From assembly GCF_947179165.1 (NCBI RefSeq), contig NC_077237.1:89008341-89072340 (forward strand): a stretch of DNA of 64,000 nt, written 5' to 3'. A program made the position numbers and the translations under genes. Source of the DNA: Solanum dulcamara (taxonomy: Eukaryota; Streptophyta; Magnoliopsida; Solanales; Solanaceae). Under the pieces are notes generated by a model. The model ran no database searches and had not been told where the DNA came from. It saw only the letters and a list, made by a program, of their open reading frames with translations. Of this stretch, positions 1-15,200 are shown piece after piece (position 1 is the first letter of the stretch; each line of letters opens with the position of its first letter).

Positions 1-234
1 ATTGAATTGACTAAAATGATAGACAAACATCTCCTCAAACATAGAAGTGTACAGTTCAGTGAATCAAACACCTCAATTCAAACTAGTTGGAGTTTGCCGA
101 CAACCAAAATTGATCTGTAAAGGTAATACTTAGAAAAATTTAAGAAAACCCAATCGCAATAAACAGCGAAAGTGCGGAGGACCACAGTAATATTAAAAGT
201 ATATAAACAGGAGCAAATTACTAAACACACTAAC
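1..234. other. DEK1 intron, nothing else recognised
   Basis: This stretch follows the GTTAGT donor of DEK1 exon 10 on the minus strand. I see no coding similarity to the next DEK1 exon, so that exon lies outside the window. Confidence 0.7.
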
Positions 235-3200
235 CTCTTTCATCCCCAGTGTTAGATGGTTTCCTGCACGACCTGCATTCTCAGCTCTTGAAGACCAAAA
301 CTGGTACCCATTACGAATCCATATAGGAATTGCAATAGATAGACACGCTACCATTAAGGGTACAGTCAATGATAATCCCAGAAGAACTGATGATTTGCTG
401 CAAATCCAATATGGACAACAGAAGTATCAACAAAAAGATACAGCCAAGAGCATATCATATTGCCTTGAGGATTTAACCAACTAAACAAGGCAATGATCAA
501 GCATTCAAGACACAGCAACCAGTAAAAGATATGCACGTTGTAATTAATATACAAATAAGGAATAAAACGTATATAAGGAATAGATCATTGTAACAAGTCA
601 ACCTCTCATTTTGAGATTTTACGTTGTGTTTCATGTTTTGGAACTTTCTACAGGCTGGTATTATGTTTTAGGACTTGCTGGCATGTTTGGATTGGGACCT
701 AAGGAGCTTGGGTAGATTTCAACACACTGGAGACAAAGACAGCAATTGCAGATTTATGCTACTGCAAGCTTAATCGCGATAGTGGAGCAAGTCTCGCAAT
801 CGTGCAGTGTGGTTGGTGAGTAACCTTCACGGTCGCATAGGCATGTCCTAGACAATGCTTCGCAATCATGTAAGGCATGGTCAAGATCGTGCAGGGATAG
901 AGCTACAGGTATAAGAATTAGATTTTCGAGACAGCATGTTATTTTCCTTCTATATTTGGAGCTAGGGAGCTCGGATTGAGACGATTTTGATGGATTTTTC
1001 TCCTACAATTGAGGGTAAGTAATCTACACTTGACTTTTAATATATATCTTGATTATCCATGGATTTTAACACCTAAAACATGGATTAAAGGGGTGAAATT
1101 GGGCGCTCAAGACCTAAACTCAAGGAAGTGTATTTTTGTGATTTAACTACCGAATTGAACTCACATTGGAATTCTAATTACGGATTTAGACTCCGGGGGG
1201 TTATTGAAAACATGAAAAATATATCAAATTTTGAATTTTGTGCCCAGGGTTCGAGTTTGAATATTTTGTTGACTTTTGGTCCAATTTCATTCATATTGCA
1301 ATACGGGTATCGTTGGACTCATTTAACCTTGTAGAGTACACTTTTGAATAGACTAGGAGTATTTAGAGGCTTTGAGGAAAAGAAAGGTCGTTCGTGATAA
1401 GAGGCTTCACTCCAAGGTAAGTTAAGACTTTGACTTCAATAGGGGATTTTTTTCCCTACGTATATGTGGTTAACGTATAGGGAAGGTGACGAGAGCTTAT
1501 GAGGGTATCGGTGACGTGTTGGGGTAATTAGTTATGTTGTTTTCTTCATTGATTCTTGACTGCTAAATGAATTGATGAGTATGCTTTGTTGTTTAAGAGC
1601 AAATTATTAGCACTGATTCACATGCTAGGATTTTCCATCACGGATGTTTCATGTACTTCATAATACATGGATTGTATAAATTCATTTTGTGCACTGTTTA
1701 TTCCATATAACTGCATATGTGATTCATGCTTATTTCATGAGATGTGCTGATGGGTCTGTGAACTTCAGTATCAGCGCCTTTGATATACGTGTTGATGAGT
1801 CAACGGACCTGGGTGCCAGCGATTATGAGATATGTATTGGATACTCTATTATGGACTGAGGTTATGGCACGATGGGACATTCTGTGTGGAATGATATGGT
1901 TTGGGCATGATGGGACACTCAGTGCAGCATTCTGACAATGCAGTTGTCCTCTATGGGTCACTGCCCGAACCACCTCCAACCGGACAGTGGGCACGTGGTT
2001 GTGTTAGAGGTACTAGTATTTCATATTTGATAGTCAGCATCATGTGCAATTGATTCATTAACTCATATGCATATCATTATATATGTTGTTTTTGGTGCAT
2101 TCATTAATTCAAAGGTATATGGCATGTTGAGATAGTGTGCATACCTTTACATGTTCTATCTATGCATATTGCTTCTTATGCAGTATTTATGCTAAATTAC
2201 TATGTTTTATTATCATGTAAAAGATTTCATTAATAATAACAAGGACAACTTGGTCGTTTACAAGTGATATACCAAAAGAGGAGAAACCTACAAGATATGG
2301 TTCACTCTAAGAGACACCCACTCCTGTTATTTCATTTATTTGTTAAGATCATATCAACTGTTTAGGGTAAGATAAGTGTTTGAATGTCAACCCTTGCCAC
2401 TACCTTGTTGGAGTAGGTTAATAATAATAATACTTATTGAATACCATGTTGATTTTGTACTCATGCAGTCATGCTACACTTGTTGCACCTTTGTGTGCAG
2501 GTTTGAGTTGAACTGTTGCAATATTCGTGAAAGAGGATGGGAGATCATACGAGCATTTTAGAGTTGAGTAGTCATTTAATTCTTAGTAGCTTAACGATTT
2601 GTACTCTTGTTGTTTTCCAAACAAACATTGTACCTTTAATATTCATAGTTGTATTTTTCCATTCACGGTGGGATTTCACTGGGTATGTTGTTGTTGTATT
2701 TTTCTAGTCATGGTAGCTCCTGAGTTGCGACAGCAGTTATCGAGGGTTGTAGTGTTTAGTTCCACGTAGTATCTGACTTGAAAATTCTATGTTAATACTC
2801 CATTTGTCCCGTATTAGTTGTCCACTTTCCCCTTTACACGGCCCTTAAGAAATCATATAAAAAGGATAGTTTTACTTATTTACCCCTTAAGAAACTCTTT
2901 TGGAACTTTACAAAAAAAACTTGTTTTCACATTCAAAAAGAATTAATTGTAAGGGTGAAATGGGAAAATGTAATTATTTCTATCATGATTTTGTAAATTG
3001 AAAGTAATTTGGGACAACTACATCTAATAAAGTGGACAACTAATATGGGACGAAGAAAGTATTATACTATTGTACTTGATTGTCGCCATAATGTCTTGAT
3101 ATTGTGGTTAATTTTAGATTACTTTTAGATTGGTTCACCTGATGGGTAGATTTTAGGTGTCATCACGGCTTAGGGATATCCACGGCTTAGTGACAATCAC

Positions 3201-6200
3201 AAACTGGACTTGGTGTGCCAAAAGATAGCTTCTTGACACTAACCTAAACGTTTGCAATGAGTTCCCTCTAATAGAATATATGCAATATAAGTTGCTTCTG
3301 TAACTTAACAGCGATTGAGACATAGTTAATAATACAAGAAGGGTTTACCTTAAGAATGAAAGCAGCAGACCAACACAAGTGCTCAGCATCCAAGCAATAA
3401 AGCCATACTGCAACAACGTAGCAAATTTTACCCAACAAAAAATAGTGGGAAAATTGAGCATCTAATGCAAGGAGACAACAGGTCAGACTGCCTTCTGAAA
3501 GTATTATGCTAAGGTGCATCTCAATTTTTATAGGACTACACTGGTAAACCCATCAACAACAACAACAACAACATACCAGTGAAGTCCCACAAGTGGGGTC
3601 TAGGAAGGATAGAGTATAACGCAGACCTTACCACTACCTCATGGAGATAGAGAGGCTGTTTTCCAAAGACCCTCGGCTCAAAAGTATCAATCCCAAAAAA
3701 GAGAGAGCAACAGTATATATACAGATCATATCATGCAAATTCTACAAGACAAGAACAATACCAATAGTAAAATAGAGTGATAATCAAAGGGCAGTAACAA
3801 CACAACTATACTGGCACGCCTAGACCTAAGACCAACCCTAAAACGTCACAGGGCAAGACAACATTCTACCCCTGCTAACCTTCTACCCTAATGCACGACC
3901 TCCACTCCTTTCTATCTAAGGTCATGTCCTCAATGATATGAAGTTACGCCATATCCTGTCTAATCACCTCTCCCCAATACTTTTTCGGTCTACCCCTACC
4001 CCTCCGTATAACCCCCAAATCCAACCGCTCGCACCTCCTAACTGGGGCATTGACACACCTCCTCTGCACATGTCCAAACCACCTCAGTCTCGTTTCTCTC
4101 ATCTTGTCTGCCACAGAGGCCACTCTCATCTTCTCCCGAATAACCTCGTTCCTAATCTTATCACTCCTAGTATGTCCACACATCCATCTCAACATCCTCA
4201 TCTCCGCAACATGCATCTTTTGAACATTAGAGTTCTTGACTGGCTAGAACTCTGCACCATGTAACGACGGCCTAACCACCATTCTGTAGAACTTACCTTT
4301 AAGTTTGGGTGGCACCTCCTTATCACACAGGACTCCAGAGGCAAGCCTCCACTTCATCCATGCTGCCCCAATGCAATGCGTGACATCATCATCGATATCC
4401 CCACTACTCTGGATGACGGACGCAAGATATTTAAAGTTTTCTCTCTTGGGAATAGGTTGAGTGGCAAGCCTCATTTCCATGCCTTATTCATCCATCGCAC
4501 CAGTGAATTTGCACTCCATGTAAAAAATGAATGTCCACTAGTCACGACATTTATGTGGCTAGAGAGAGAGGTCACTGTAAGAATATCAAGTGTCCTGTGT
4601 TTGATACCTAGAAATGCGACCAACCATCAATCGTCAAATTATCTTCTCTTATTTCACCTGACCTCTTTTAGGAATAACATCAGCTGACCTTGAATGTCTA
4701 TTTTGGAGCTAGCCATAATTCAATTGCTTAACAGGTCCAGCATAGCTAAGCAAGCAGAACATACCACGTTAACTGGATTCAAGAGATTGGCTGGTACAAA
4801 AACCTTTTGTCTGGCTTTCTAGCGGCCTAATCATTCTTGTGCCATGAAAACTATAACAAATCATTGTCCCTCACAGCACAGTGAACGCATAAAGAATTAA
4901 GATAAATATTTAGAATGCAAGAGAGAAAGAGGGAGAGGAGCTTGGACTAGTGCTCTTGCAAAAGAAAAGAAGCATAGAAACCAACGTAGATAGCATCAAA
5001 ATATACGAGAGCTTTGGAATCGACATCAACCCACATTAGAACACCGTACGGAGACAATAATACACTTAAAAACAAGATTTCCTGGCAAACAAGTGATACA
5101 ATGACAAAGTTTCAGCAGTACCAATGGCGTAAAGTTATAACAACCAAACCTCAAATAGCAAAAAGATACTTTTTTTGAGAACTCAAATACCCAAGATACT
5201 TGGTGGAAAAACAAATAAAAACAGATACTCATCAGCAAAGAACCAAAAATATAAATACCTTCCGAGGCTTTGAAGTCATGGACAAATCTTCAGCTTGTAG
5301 TGACCGAAGGAAGGCCAAAATAGAACAGACAACAGGAGACAAAAGGAGAACCGCGATGCCAAATTCAAACTACAGACAGTCGTTCACAAAATTTTGTTAG
5401 AAAATGGAAAATACAACTATATGGAGTACATTTTAGCCGCACTGTACTCCAAATACACTTTGAACTGAACGTTTGAAGTAGCAATGCATTTCTTACCTGT
5501 TGGTGTGTAGCATTTAAAAGTTTTATTGTCTTTGGTCGGAAGATAGCCACAATGACGGTTTCAAGAATGAAGATTAAACTGAAAAGAAGCCATGCTCGCT
5601 CTGGAGTTCCTGCTATATGATGCAACATTACTCTACAACGCTGAAGCCACCTTCCTAATCCTTGGAGTCTAAGTTCTTCCGAGAATGAAATTTGATTAGG
5701 TAACACGTCGTCAACACCATTTGAATCAGTGACAGGAGGGTTATTGTCACGATGTTCTCGATCAGCGTCCAAACTACTTCTCTGCAACAAGGCTAGAATC
5801 ATTGGGTCCAATCCATTCTCCTTCAGCATCACAGCAAAATTAGGATCAAGCCCTTTATCTTGCAATAAATTAGCTAATTCACGATCTGTGTGTCTTCCTT
5901 TCCTCTTTAACATAGATGTAATCCTGGGATCACTCAACTTTTCTTGAAATGCAAGTGCCAAATTCAAGTCCAGTATCTGTTGATTTGCGGAAGTGGATGT
6001 ACTAGAATCACCGCCTTGGCTTTCAAGGCCACTACTAGAACAAATAACCAACGAACTATTATGCTCTAAATTTCTGTCAACATAAGATGATCCTACTTCA
6101 GGCTCTTGAAGTACTGAACGACACGAACTACTACGAAGAGCTAGACTTGGCCTTCCACTGTCTATGCTCTTATCACTATTAATCCCCTCAATGTTATTCC

Positions 6201-9200
6201 AAGTACTGCCATCACCAGTGCAAGGCACAGTTGCATTACCAAGATGGCCAGCATCAGCACTACTACTGCGCTTCACACTTGAGCCACAACCCTCAGAAGA
6301 GCTTGCAGAGCTATTTTGGTCTTTTCTGCGGAAACCTTCTCTAAGTCGGATAACTGTGCTCTGCAAGGCGTCTCGTCTAGCTGCTAATGGGTCTGTAACT
6401 GATAAATGCCGTGAAACAGCAGCGCCCAACAACACAGATGCTACAACTGCATAACTAATACAATGTCCAAAGTACCTGAAACAAAATTGTTGCAGTAAAA
6501 GATTAGAAGTTCCTATTCTATAAATAATATTAAAAGGGATGTATTTGCCCACAAGTATAAGAAGACTTGATTATGGAAGGAAATTCACTAGTATGGGTTA
6601 ACAACAAACCAGTAATGAACTCCAAAACAGATCAGGAACACCCGAGATGTACCAGCAACAAAAAGTACGACGACTCGACTTTTCAGAAGCTTAAAGCCAT
6701 ACAAGCATGCCCCCAAGTTCCAATCTGATTAGAATGAAAAGCTAGTGAATTCATTACTTACCACAAGGAAATTAGAAATTATTTCCCAATGCGAGTCAGA
6801 AAAGGAGACAGATATATGCAGGAAATGAACTACCAAGGATTATCACGGCAGCTGATGTTGTAGCCCCAAGCCAGTTTGATTCCTTCGCTGTCAGACCATA
6901 CAGGATAGAATACACAAGAAGTACTACAAGTGAACCAACATAGAGAAGTCCAAGATGCAGAGCCCTGCAACGCCCAAGTTCAGTATGAAGATGATAAAAT
7001 TATAGACTTCAAAGAAAATCTCAAAAAGAATAGTTCTGGAAACATGATGAGTACTATAGACGAGAGCTACTGTACACATGATATAACAGGGTAACGTTCT
7101 AATCTAAAGTAGCATTTAAATTGATTTTTTTAGCAGTGGATTTTTAGATCTACTGCATTTACTGGAGAACGTGATTTGTTTTCTCAGAGTTGGTATTCTT
7201 TTTACTCAAAGAGATTTGAGTTACAGCCATTTTTTAGAGTTCTTTGGCTCTTTATTTTCAATTCCTGTAGCTGAGAACATCTTGGCCTCTCATCATATTC
7301 TTCCATTTCTTATAACAATAATGTTTAGCCCAAAAAAAGAGTTGTAATATTTGTCATCCCCATCCTTTTATATAAAGCCCTTTTATAAAAAGGTCTGCGT
7401 ATATCTTACCCTCCCCGGACCTTTTTTTTTTCTTTTTTTTTTAATTATTAATAATAATAATACAACAACAACAACCCAGTGAAATCCCACAACATGGGGT
7501 CTGGGGAATAATAATAACAATAATTTAAAAAAAATAACCAGGCTCCACTTAAGGTGGAGTATTTCTCTTGGACGATGGTTGAAAAAGCTTCTTCTTTTTT
7601 ACCAGTAGGTGAAGGAAGTTGTTTTAACACATAAAATCTCCAAAAAAAAAAAAAGTCTTAACATATGTACTAGATATTTTCTTTGTGAAGACAACAGTGA
7701 AGACGTCAATCATCGTTTTTTGGATTGCAGCCTCGCTTCACAGCTTTGGAATCATCTCTTAAATATTACCAGGTCAGCTGGACAATTCCACAATTAACTT
7801 ATTACAATGTTGGCACAGGAAGGGCCTAAGGGAAACAACATGAAGGTATGGAACTTATCCCAGCAGCGATCAGCTGGTCCATACGGAAGAAAAAAAATTA
7901 CAACTATTAAGAACCAAAAAAAGGGTAACTAATGGCAAATACAAATATTGTGCAATATGGTATATTTGGTAAATACCTACTAGCATTCTTTTGTTGCTGT
8001 AAATCAATAGATTCCAACCTTATTTTTTGTGTGTGTGGTGGGGGGGGGGGGGGGAGCAAAAGATTTACACAATAGAGAGAATTATAATACAAAAAGAAAC
8101 CATAGCTCACTTTATAGCAAGCAAAGGATAGCTTACCTTCTAGATTGTCGAGGATATAACTCATTGGGATCAGGTGGCTCTTGTAAGCAAGCAACAGGAC
8201 CCACTTCAATACAATCAGAATAAGCAAATTTATATGACCTCCGTACGTACTCGTCAACATCTAAGCCGTTCCCTGCCAGGATTGGTAGAAAGAGAATTCA
8301 CAAAGGAGAAAAAAACACAAAAGGAGAAGAGTTATGTAAAGATTTCAATGGACCCCTAAATGGGAAACAATAACCAACAAAATTCCCTAAATATTTGTCC
8401 TACTTTGAGCCAAAAATAAAGCAAAGATGTTAACGACATGTTGCTGATCAACCTTCAAAACACATATATAGATCATGACAAAGAAACACATCTAAACATA
8501 CCATTGAAGACCATCCTGCAAATAAATAGCATATTGATTGCCAGGGAGATTGCTGACACACCAAAGAAGAACCCTGAAGGTGAGTATCTTTCAGATGCCC
8601 TAACACCTGCTGTGACATACACAGCACAAAGTTCATATGCACAAAGCAATCCAACAGCAAGTAGGAGGAGAACAGCTACAGCCCCTGCAGAACACATAAC
8701 AGGACAATTCAATTGTGAAGTGAAGGGAGTGAAAGAACTTCAAGATAAGCACCAAAAAAACAGATGTAAAAAGAAAATTGCTTTCTCATAGTCAACTATA
8801 GATTTATACATGAGGACTTCTTTGAAGTCCTTATGTACAAAAACAATGACCAAAGCATTCAATTTAATTGCTAAAAATTATCATCCTTTAACAAGAAATT
8901 ATCTGCGTTCTGGCTTAAAACTTTACTAAAAGGTAAAAGATCATAAAACCATAAAAACATAATATAACATCTATAAAGCCTGGAGAACAAATTTAAATGC
9001 ATATATTCGAGTTGTATTTCAATCTAACAGTAACACCAGTCACGGGAAACTTTAGCAACTTCAGAGAGCAGAGTCCACATATACAAGAAATGGAATCAGA
9101 TAAGAGCAGCCATACGAATACTCGGTGAACGAAACTTCAACATCCATGGAAGGCCTGTTTCCATCTCTCCAAAATAACGGAGCTGGGGGAGTAATGTAAT

Positions 9201-12200
9201 TGTTCATGAATTCAAATATGACAAGGGATGAGAAGACATTGCTACAGCCTTTTAATCAAGTGTCTTCGACCAGGCCAGTTTCGACAGAAAAATGCCTTAT
9301 GCTTAGATGAGTTATACATATGATGGTAGTTGAAATATTATGTAAATGTATGTGTGTGTGTATGAATGTATGTGTGTAACCAACGCAATTGGGTACATTC
9401 ATTTTTCTTCCTCGCAGAAAAATAGGATTTCTCCCAGAAAGGATAAGAAGAGTAATACATACTTGAACTTTGCCACTGTGTTCTCCACCAAAGCATTATT
9501 GAGTAGAATGCCAAAAGCAGAGAACTTCCAGCCATTATTACAGCTAGACCAACTATATCTCGCCCCAATATCAACATTAACCAGCATCCCCATGTAACAA
9601 GCACCACAACCGGAGAGATCACAATTATCCATGCAGACAGAGAGAAGAAACTACATATAATTCCCAGCTGGGGCCCTTGTAAGAATCCCGGCCATTTTCG
9701 AGCAAAGATCCAACTGAAAGGCCAAAAAATAGAGATATTAACCACAAAGAACATTTTGAATCCCGGCCATTTTCGAGCAAAGATCCAACTGAAAGGCCAA
9801 AAAATAGAGATATTAACCACAAAGAACATTTTTCATCCATAAAAAGGAAAACATTGATATATCTGAACAGAGACATGAACTATATTGTATGGTATAGAAG
9901 TAGCTAGACAGAATTGTCAAATCAAACAATTAAAAAGAACAAATATAGTTGGACAGCAAAATTGGGCGAACAGACAATCTCATGGATGAGGTACCAAAGG
10001 CAATTAAGGGAAACACCAATTGCTGCGATTAGACCAACATATCTTTGTTTTGAAGCCTTTAATATGTACTGCTGTTATTAGAAAGCGTCATAGATCACAT
10101 CCTGTGTAAACCAGAGGACACAAAAAAGTATATGGCCACAGAGGTCCTCTTTTTTCTCTTCTTTTTTCTTTGATGAAATAAGATTTTGTATAGCTGGAAT
10201 CAGGAGATGCGAAGTTACAAAAGATACGTTAAATCCAACAACAGTAGGCCTTTAAGCATAGGGAGCTAATCAAAAGCAAAAGAGGGTTATTAACAACAGA
10301 GCGCCAAAGAAATCTACAAAAGAACCTACAACATTTATATGAGCATAATTAGTCCAACTAAAAAGCAGTAACAGACATATACGCTTAAGAACTGAGCTAG
10401 GAGTTGAAATCCCATCAAAACATCTTTTATTCCTTTCTATCCAAACACACCAAAAATACAGCTAGAGGTTATTTTCCATATGTTCTTGATGGCTTTGCTG
10501 ATTCTCCAAGAATTCCAGCTTTCAACTTCTTCCTTTATAGTCAAAGGTAGTGCCCAAGAGAGGTCAAAAACTGATAGGAACATGTGTCAGATGTCAGCAG
10601 CCACTAGCCTCTGAGCAGTGCAAAAAGAGATGATTTATAGTTTGAGTATTACTGGCACGTGTAGCATCTATTCACTAGTTGGAACTTTCTTCTACACAGG
10701 TTGTCTTGAGTCAGTGGGCCCCTTGCAGTGCTTTCCAGGTAAAACAACTGATCTCTGGGCAAGTTTTTCTCTCCAGATTAACTTCCATGGCAAGAGATCA
10801 ATGACTTCATTCTGTGACCACATTTTGTGATCTACTGCCTTTACACTGTATGTACTTTCCTTAGAGCTGCCCCATCTCATTCTATCCATGCTTTGGCTAT
10901 CGATAGTGAAGTAGTTTAATCTTACCAGTAGGTCTAGAACATCTTGTAATTCCCAATCTTTAAAATTCCTTCTGAATTGGACATCCCATATGTTGCCTTC
11001 TCTGTTTTTCTCCACTGTAGAGTTTGGGTTAGTTGCTATTCAAAAATGAATTTGGATCTGGTTGGCAATGTGGAATCACCAAGCCATTTGTCCTTCCAAA
11101 ACTTCACCAAAAGCCACTACCAGCCTTGAAGTACAGGTTCTGCTGAAAGTAATCTTTTGAATTGATAATGTGTTTCCAAGGCCCCACCCCATATGGTGCT
11201 ATTGTGCTCATGGTGCTCCAGTTGTCCTGGTGATCATACTTGGCTCTCACAATATGACTATTACCCTCTTGTCTATACCTCCATAGTCATTTAAGCAAAA
11301 GACACTTCTTGTGTTCTTATCAAAAAAAAAAAGGCACTTGTTGTGTTTAGCCAAGTCCCTAATCCCCCGTCCACCCATCATTTTAGGTTGAATTACTATA
11401 GGCCATTTCACCAAGTGGAGCTTGGGTCTTTATTGTTCCCTTCCCAAAGGAAGGATCTTCTTAGCTTGTCTAGCTATTCTAAGACATTATTTGGCATTGG
11501 AATGAGAGACATGATGTATGTGGGAATGTTGTCAAGAACATTGTTGATTTGGGTCACCCTTCCCAAATGAGAGGTGTTGTATTTAGCATGTATCCATCCT
11601 CTTCTCCACTTTTTCAGTTACTACACGCTAAAGTTTCTCCGACTTATATTTAGCTCCCAGATGCATCCCTGGGTAAGTACTAGGGAATGAGCCAATGCCA
11701 CAATACATAATGGTAGCCAATTCTTCCAAGTTTGGCACATAATGTTATCCAATTCTTCCAAGTTTGGCACTTCATTCAGCGGGTATAACATGCTTTTCAG
11801 CATGTTGATATGTAAACCTTAAATAGATTCAAAAATAAGAAGGATTAGGCTGAGGTATCCCAACTGCTACTTGTCTGCCCCACTGAATATTAGTGTCATC
11901 TGCATACAACAGATGGGACACTGATACAGAGGCTCCAATACTACGGGGAATGTTGAATCCTTCAATCCATTGGATGTGTTTAGCTTTGTCTAGGATTTTG
12001 CCTAGGCCTTCCATGGCTATGATGAACACAAATGATGAGAGTAATCTCCTTGCCTGATTCCATTCTGTGGGGGAAAAAACAATTGTGTTCAGTTTATAAG
12101 GACAAAGAGTATTTAGCAGTATTAATACAAAATTTAATCCATTTTATCCATCTTTCTTCAAACCCCATCCCCCTAAGAATTGATTCGATCAAAAGCCTTT

Positions 12201-15200
12201 TCTACATCAAGCTTGCATAAGACTCCAGGAATTCCTCTCTTCAATCTATCAGCTAGAAGTTCATTGCCAATCAGTATTGCATCACTGCTCTGTATGTCTT
12301 TTTAGAATTGCGTTTTGTTCCGCTTAAATGAGCCTTCCCGTCACTGTTTTAATCCTCTCTGCTAAGACTTTGGCTAGTATTTTGTGTACACTTCCAATGA
12401 GGCTAATTGGCCTAAATTCTTTGTGTTCCATTGCACCTTTCCTTTGGGGGACAAATGCAATGAAGGAGGCATTGGTGGATCTGACCATTTGACAGTTTTG
12501 GTGGAAGTGGTTCATGGTTGCCATAATATCCTACTTGATGAAGTCCTATGCTTTTTAATAGAAAGCCATTGTGTAGCCATCAAGCCTTGGTGCTTTGTCT
12601 GGAGCACACGTTTTGATGGTTGCCAAAACTTCTTCTTCATCAAATGCCCTCTCTAGCCAGATTTCCTCCTCCGTAGAAACTAGCTACACTAAACAAGGTT
12701 AACACTTGGTCTCCACTGCTCATCTTCAGAGTAGCCCCGGGTAGAAGCTTAGGATCTCTTCTCTGATGGCACCTTTATCTACAATGATCTCTCCACTAAT
12801 TTTGAGGTTGTCAATGCAATTGTACCTCCGGTTAGAGTTGGCCATTTTTTGAAAGAATTTGGTGTTTATTGTCTTCTTTTAGCCAAAGACGTCTAGATTT
12901 CTTTCTCCAAGACATCTTTTCTACTTTGCCCATTTTTTGTAGTTCCAGCCTTAGTTGCTTCAATTTGACTTTCTCCTGTTGTGATTGGACCTTTCTTTTG
13001 TTGCTTGCACCAACAAAGTAAGCTCATCCTGTAACTTCTTTTTTGTTTAGATATGTCAAACTCTTCTCTATTCCATTTAGTGATGTCTTTTTTCAGATTC
13101 TTCAATTTCTGCACAAGCATAAAATGTGGCCCTCCTCTAATTAAGTAGCCCTGCCACCAGCTTTTGATTTGTCGGTGAATTCTTCTACCTGAAGCACATA
13201 TTTTCAAACTTGAAATAAGACAGAGTGGCTTCCCAATCCCTAAATTCAAGAAGAATAGGCATGTGATCTAATATCACTCTAGGCATCCCTATTTGTTTGA
13301 TTGCTTTGAAGCTATCACACCATTCCGTGGAGATTAGGAACCGGTCAATTCTTGATGCTTGCAAGAAATCTCCCCTCTAAACCATGTGAAATGAGCCCCT
13401 TGTAAAGGGCAAAATGAGATCAATGATTTCTATGTCCTGGATAATCTCAAAGAAGAAATTCATAGCCCTGGATCTTGTTATACAATTATACCTTTCACTA
13501 TCTAACTGCATAAATTGAAGTATCCCCCAATCACCCACTGTTCAACCCATAAACCTGTTATAGCTGCAAGTTCCAGCCAAAATGTTTCTCTTTCGAAGTT
13601 GGTGAGGGCCATACACCCATGTGAAGCACCATCTGAACTCCCCTTGAATACTTTCCAACATGCAGGATAAGGTGTAAACGCCATGTTATGTTGTTGTTGT
13701 GTTCTAATTATTTTCCCTCTTCTTATAGGTTCTTACTTCTAAGTAGCATTATTATTCCTCCTCGCAGGTTCTCTCTTGGTGCTGCAATTTTAGTTAGAAA
13801 GCATCAAATAAAATTAGAAATACAATCTGGTGGATAATCCCGATGTGTGGTGGTGGTAATGGAGTTTTCTTAGTGAAGTCATTTTATGAAAAACTTTTGG
13901 TTAGTGTGGAGGTTGAGTTCCCATGTAATGCAGTATGGGCTCCAAGTGTGCCGAGGAAGGTGTGTTTTTTTCACTTGGCTAGCCACAAGAGGGGTGATTT
14001 TGACAGAAAAAATTCTTAGAAAGAGAAAGGTTGTTTGTGTTAGTTGGTGTTACATGTGCAAACCCTTTCGGGTGGCCCAATGGTTTGGGCTTGGGACTTC
14101 CATGTAGGAGGTCTCAAGTTCGAAACCCCTTGCCAGCGAAAGCAAGGGGTTTACCTTCCGGGTCAAACCCGCCGCACCGGGCTTGCCTAGTGGGGGTTAC
14201 CTCTCCTGTGTAGTTTGCGAGCTATTGCATAGGTGTGGAAATTTTATCCTGTACGCACCAAAGAGTAGCGGCTACAGATTTTTCTTGTCATCAAAAAGAA
14301 AAAGTTGGTGTTACATGTGCAAGGAGGCGGGCGAGGAGGTGGATCACCTTCTTCTACATTGCAGGCTTACCATGAGATTATGATGGGTTTCACACTCCTT
14401 GGGGAATGACAAGATCTGTGAAAGATTTGATGCTCTAATGGAAGAGCGAGGGGAAGAGGAGAGAACGAAAGGCTTGGAACGTGATTCCAATTGCGTTAAT
14501 GTGAGTAATTTCGAGAGGAGAAATAGGAGAGTTTTTAAAGGTGTAGAGTCAAGTTTCTCGCAGTTGAGGAGTATTCTCCGCTCCCTTATTTTCTTTTGGT
14601 GGTAAAGAGGAAGTTCCTTGTTGTATTGAGGATTGGGTGGAATTTGCCGAGAATCAAATTGTGTAGTCTATGATCTTTTGGTATAACCTTAGTATACGGT
14701 CGTTTTAGTTATGTTTCTACATAAACGTACTTTTACTTGATCAAAAAAAATGTATAGCATTAAGACCAGTACAAATGACCTTCATTACTCACATTTGAAG
14801 CACATTTAAGATAAGCGAAAAGATAAAATTCTATGGAGAAGACGATCAAAATGGTCCTTGATGTATATGTGTTGCTTTACTTTGGTCCTTAATATATCTC
14901 ACTTGATTCAAATGGTCTTCAATGTATAATAAAAGGTATTAATTTTGTTCCTTTACCTTAAACCTAACGGATATGGGAAAAAGTGTTAAAGTTTAACTGT
15001 GGGCCCCATGTGGCTAACAAAATCCACCATTATTGTCTTCTTTGTTAGCTCCCAAAAAAAAGCTCCATGAAATCTAACTCCATTTTCTCTATACTTTCTC
15101 CAACAAAATTCACTATTTTCTCTACCCTTTTTGGGGCCCAAAATTCATTACTTTCTCTAGATAATTTTTACAGCTTCACTCTTATTTGTCATTGACCTAA

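Noticed and set aside
3938..4264. 108-codon plus-strand frame
   Set aside because: It is the antisense shadow of the RTE LINE remnant, which reads as recognisable RT C-terminus on the minus strand.
14106..14125. tRNA gene suggested by a B-box-like GTTCGAAACC
   Set aside because: No cloverleaf could be drawn; the site belongs to a SINE with an A-rich tail and target-site duplication.
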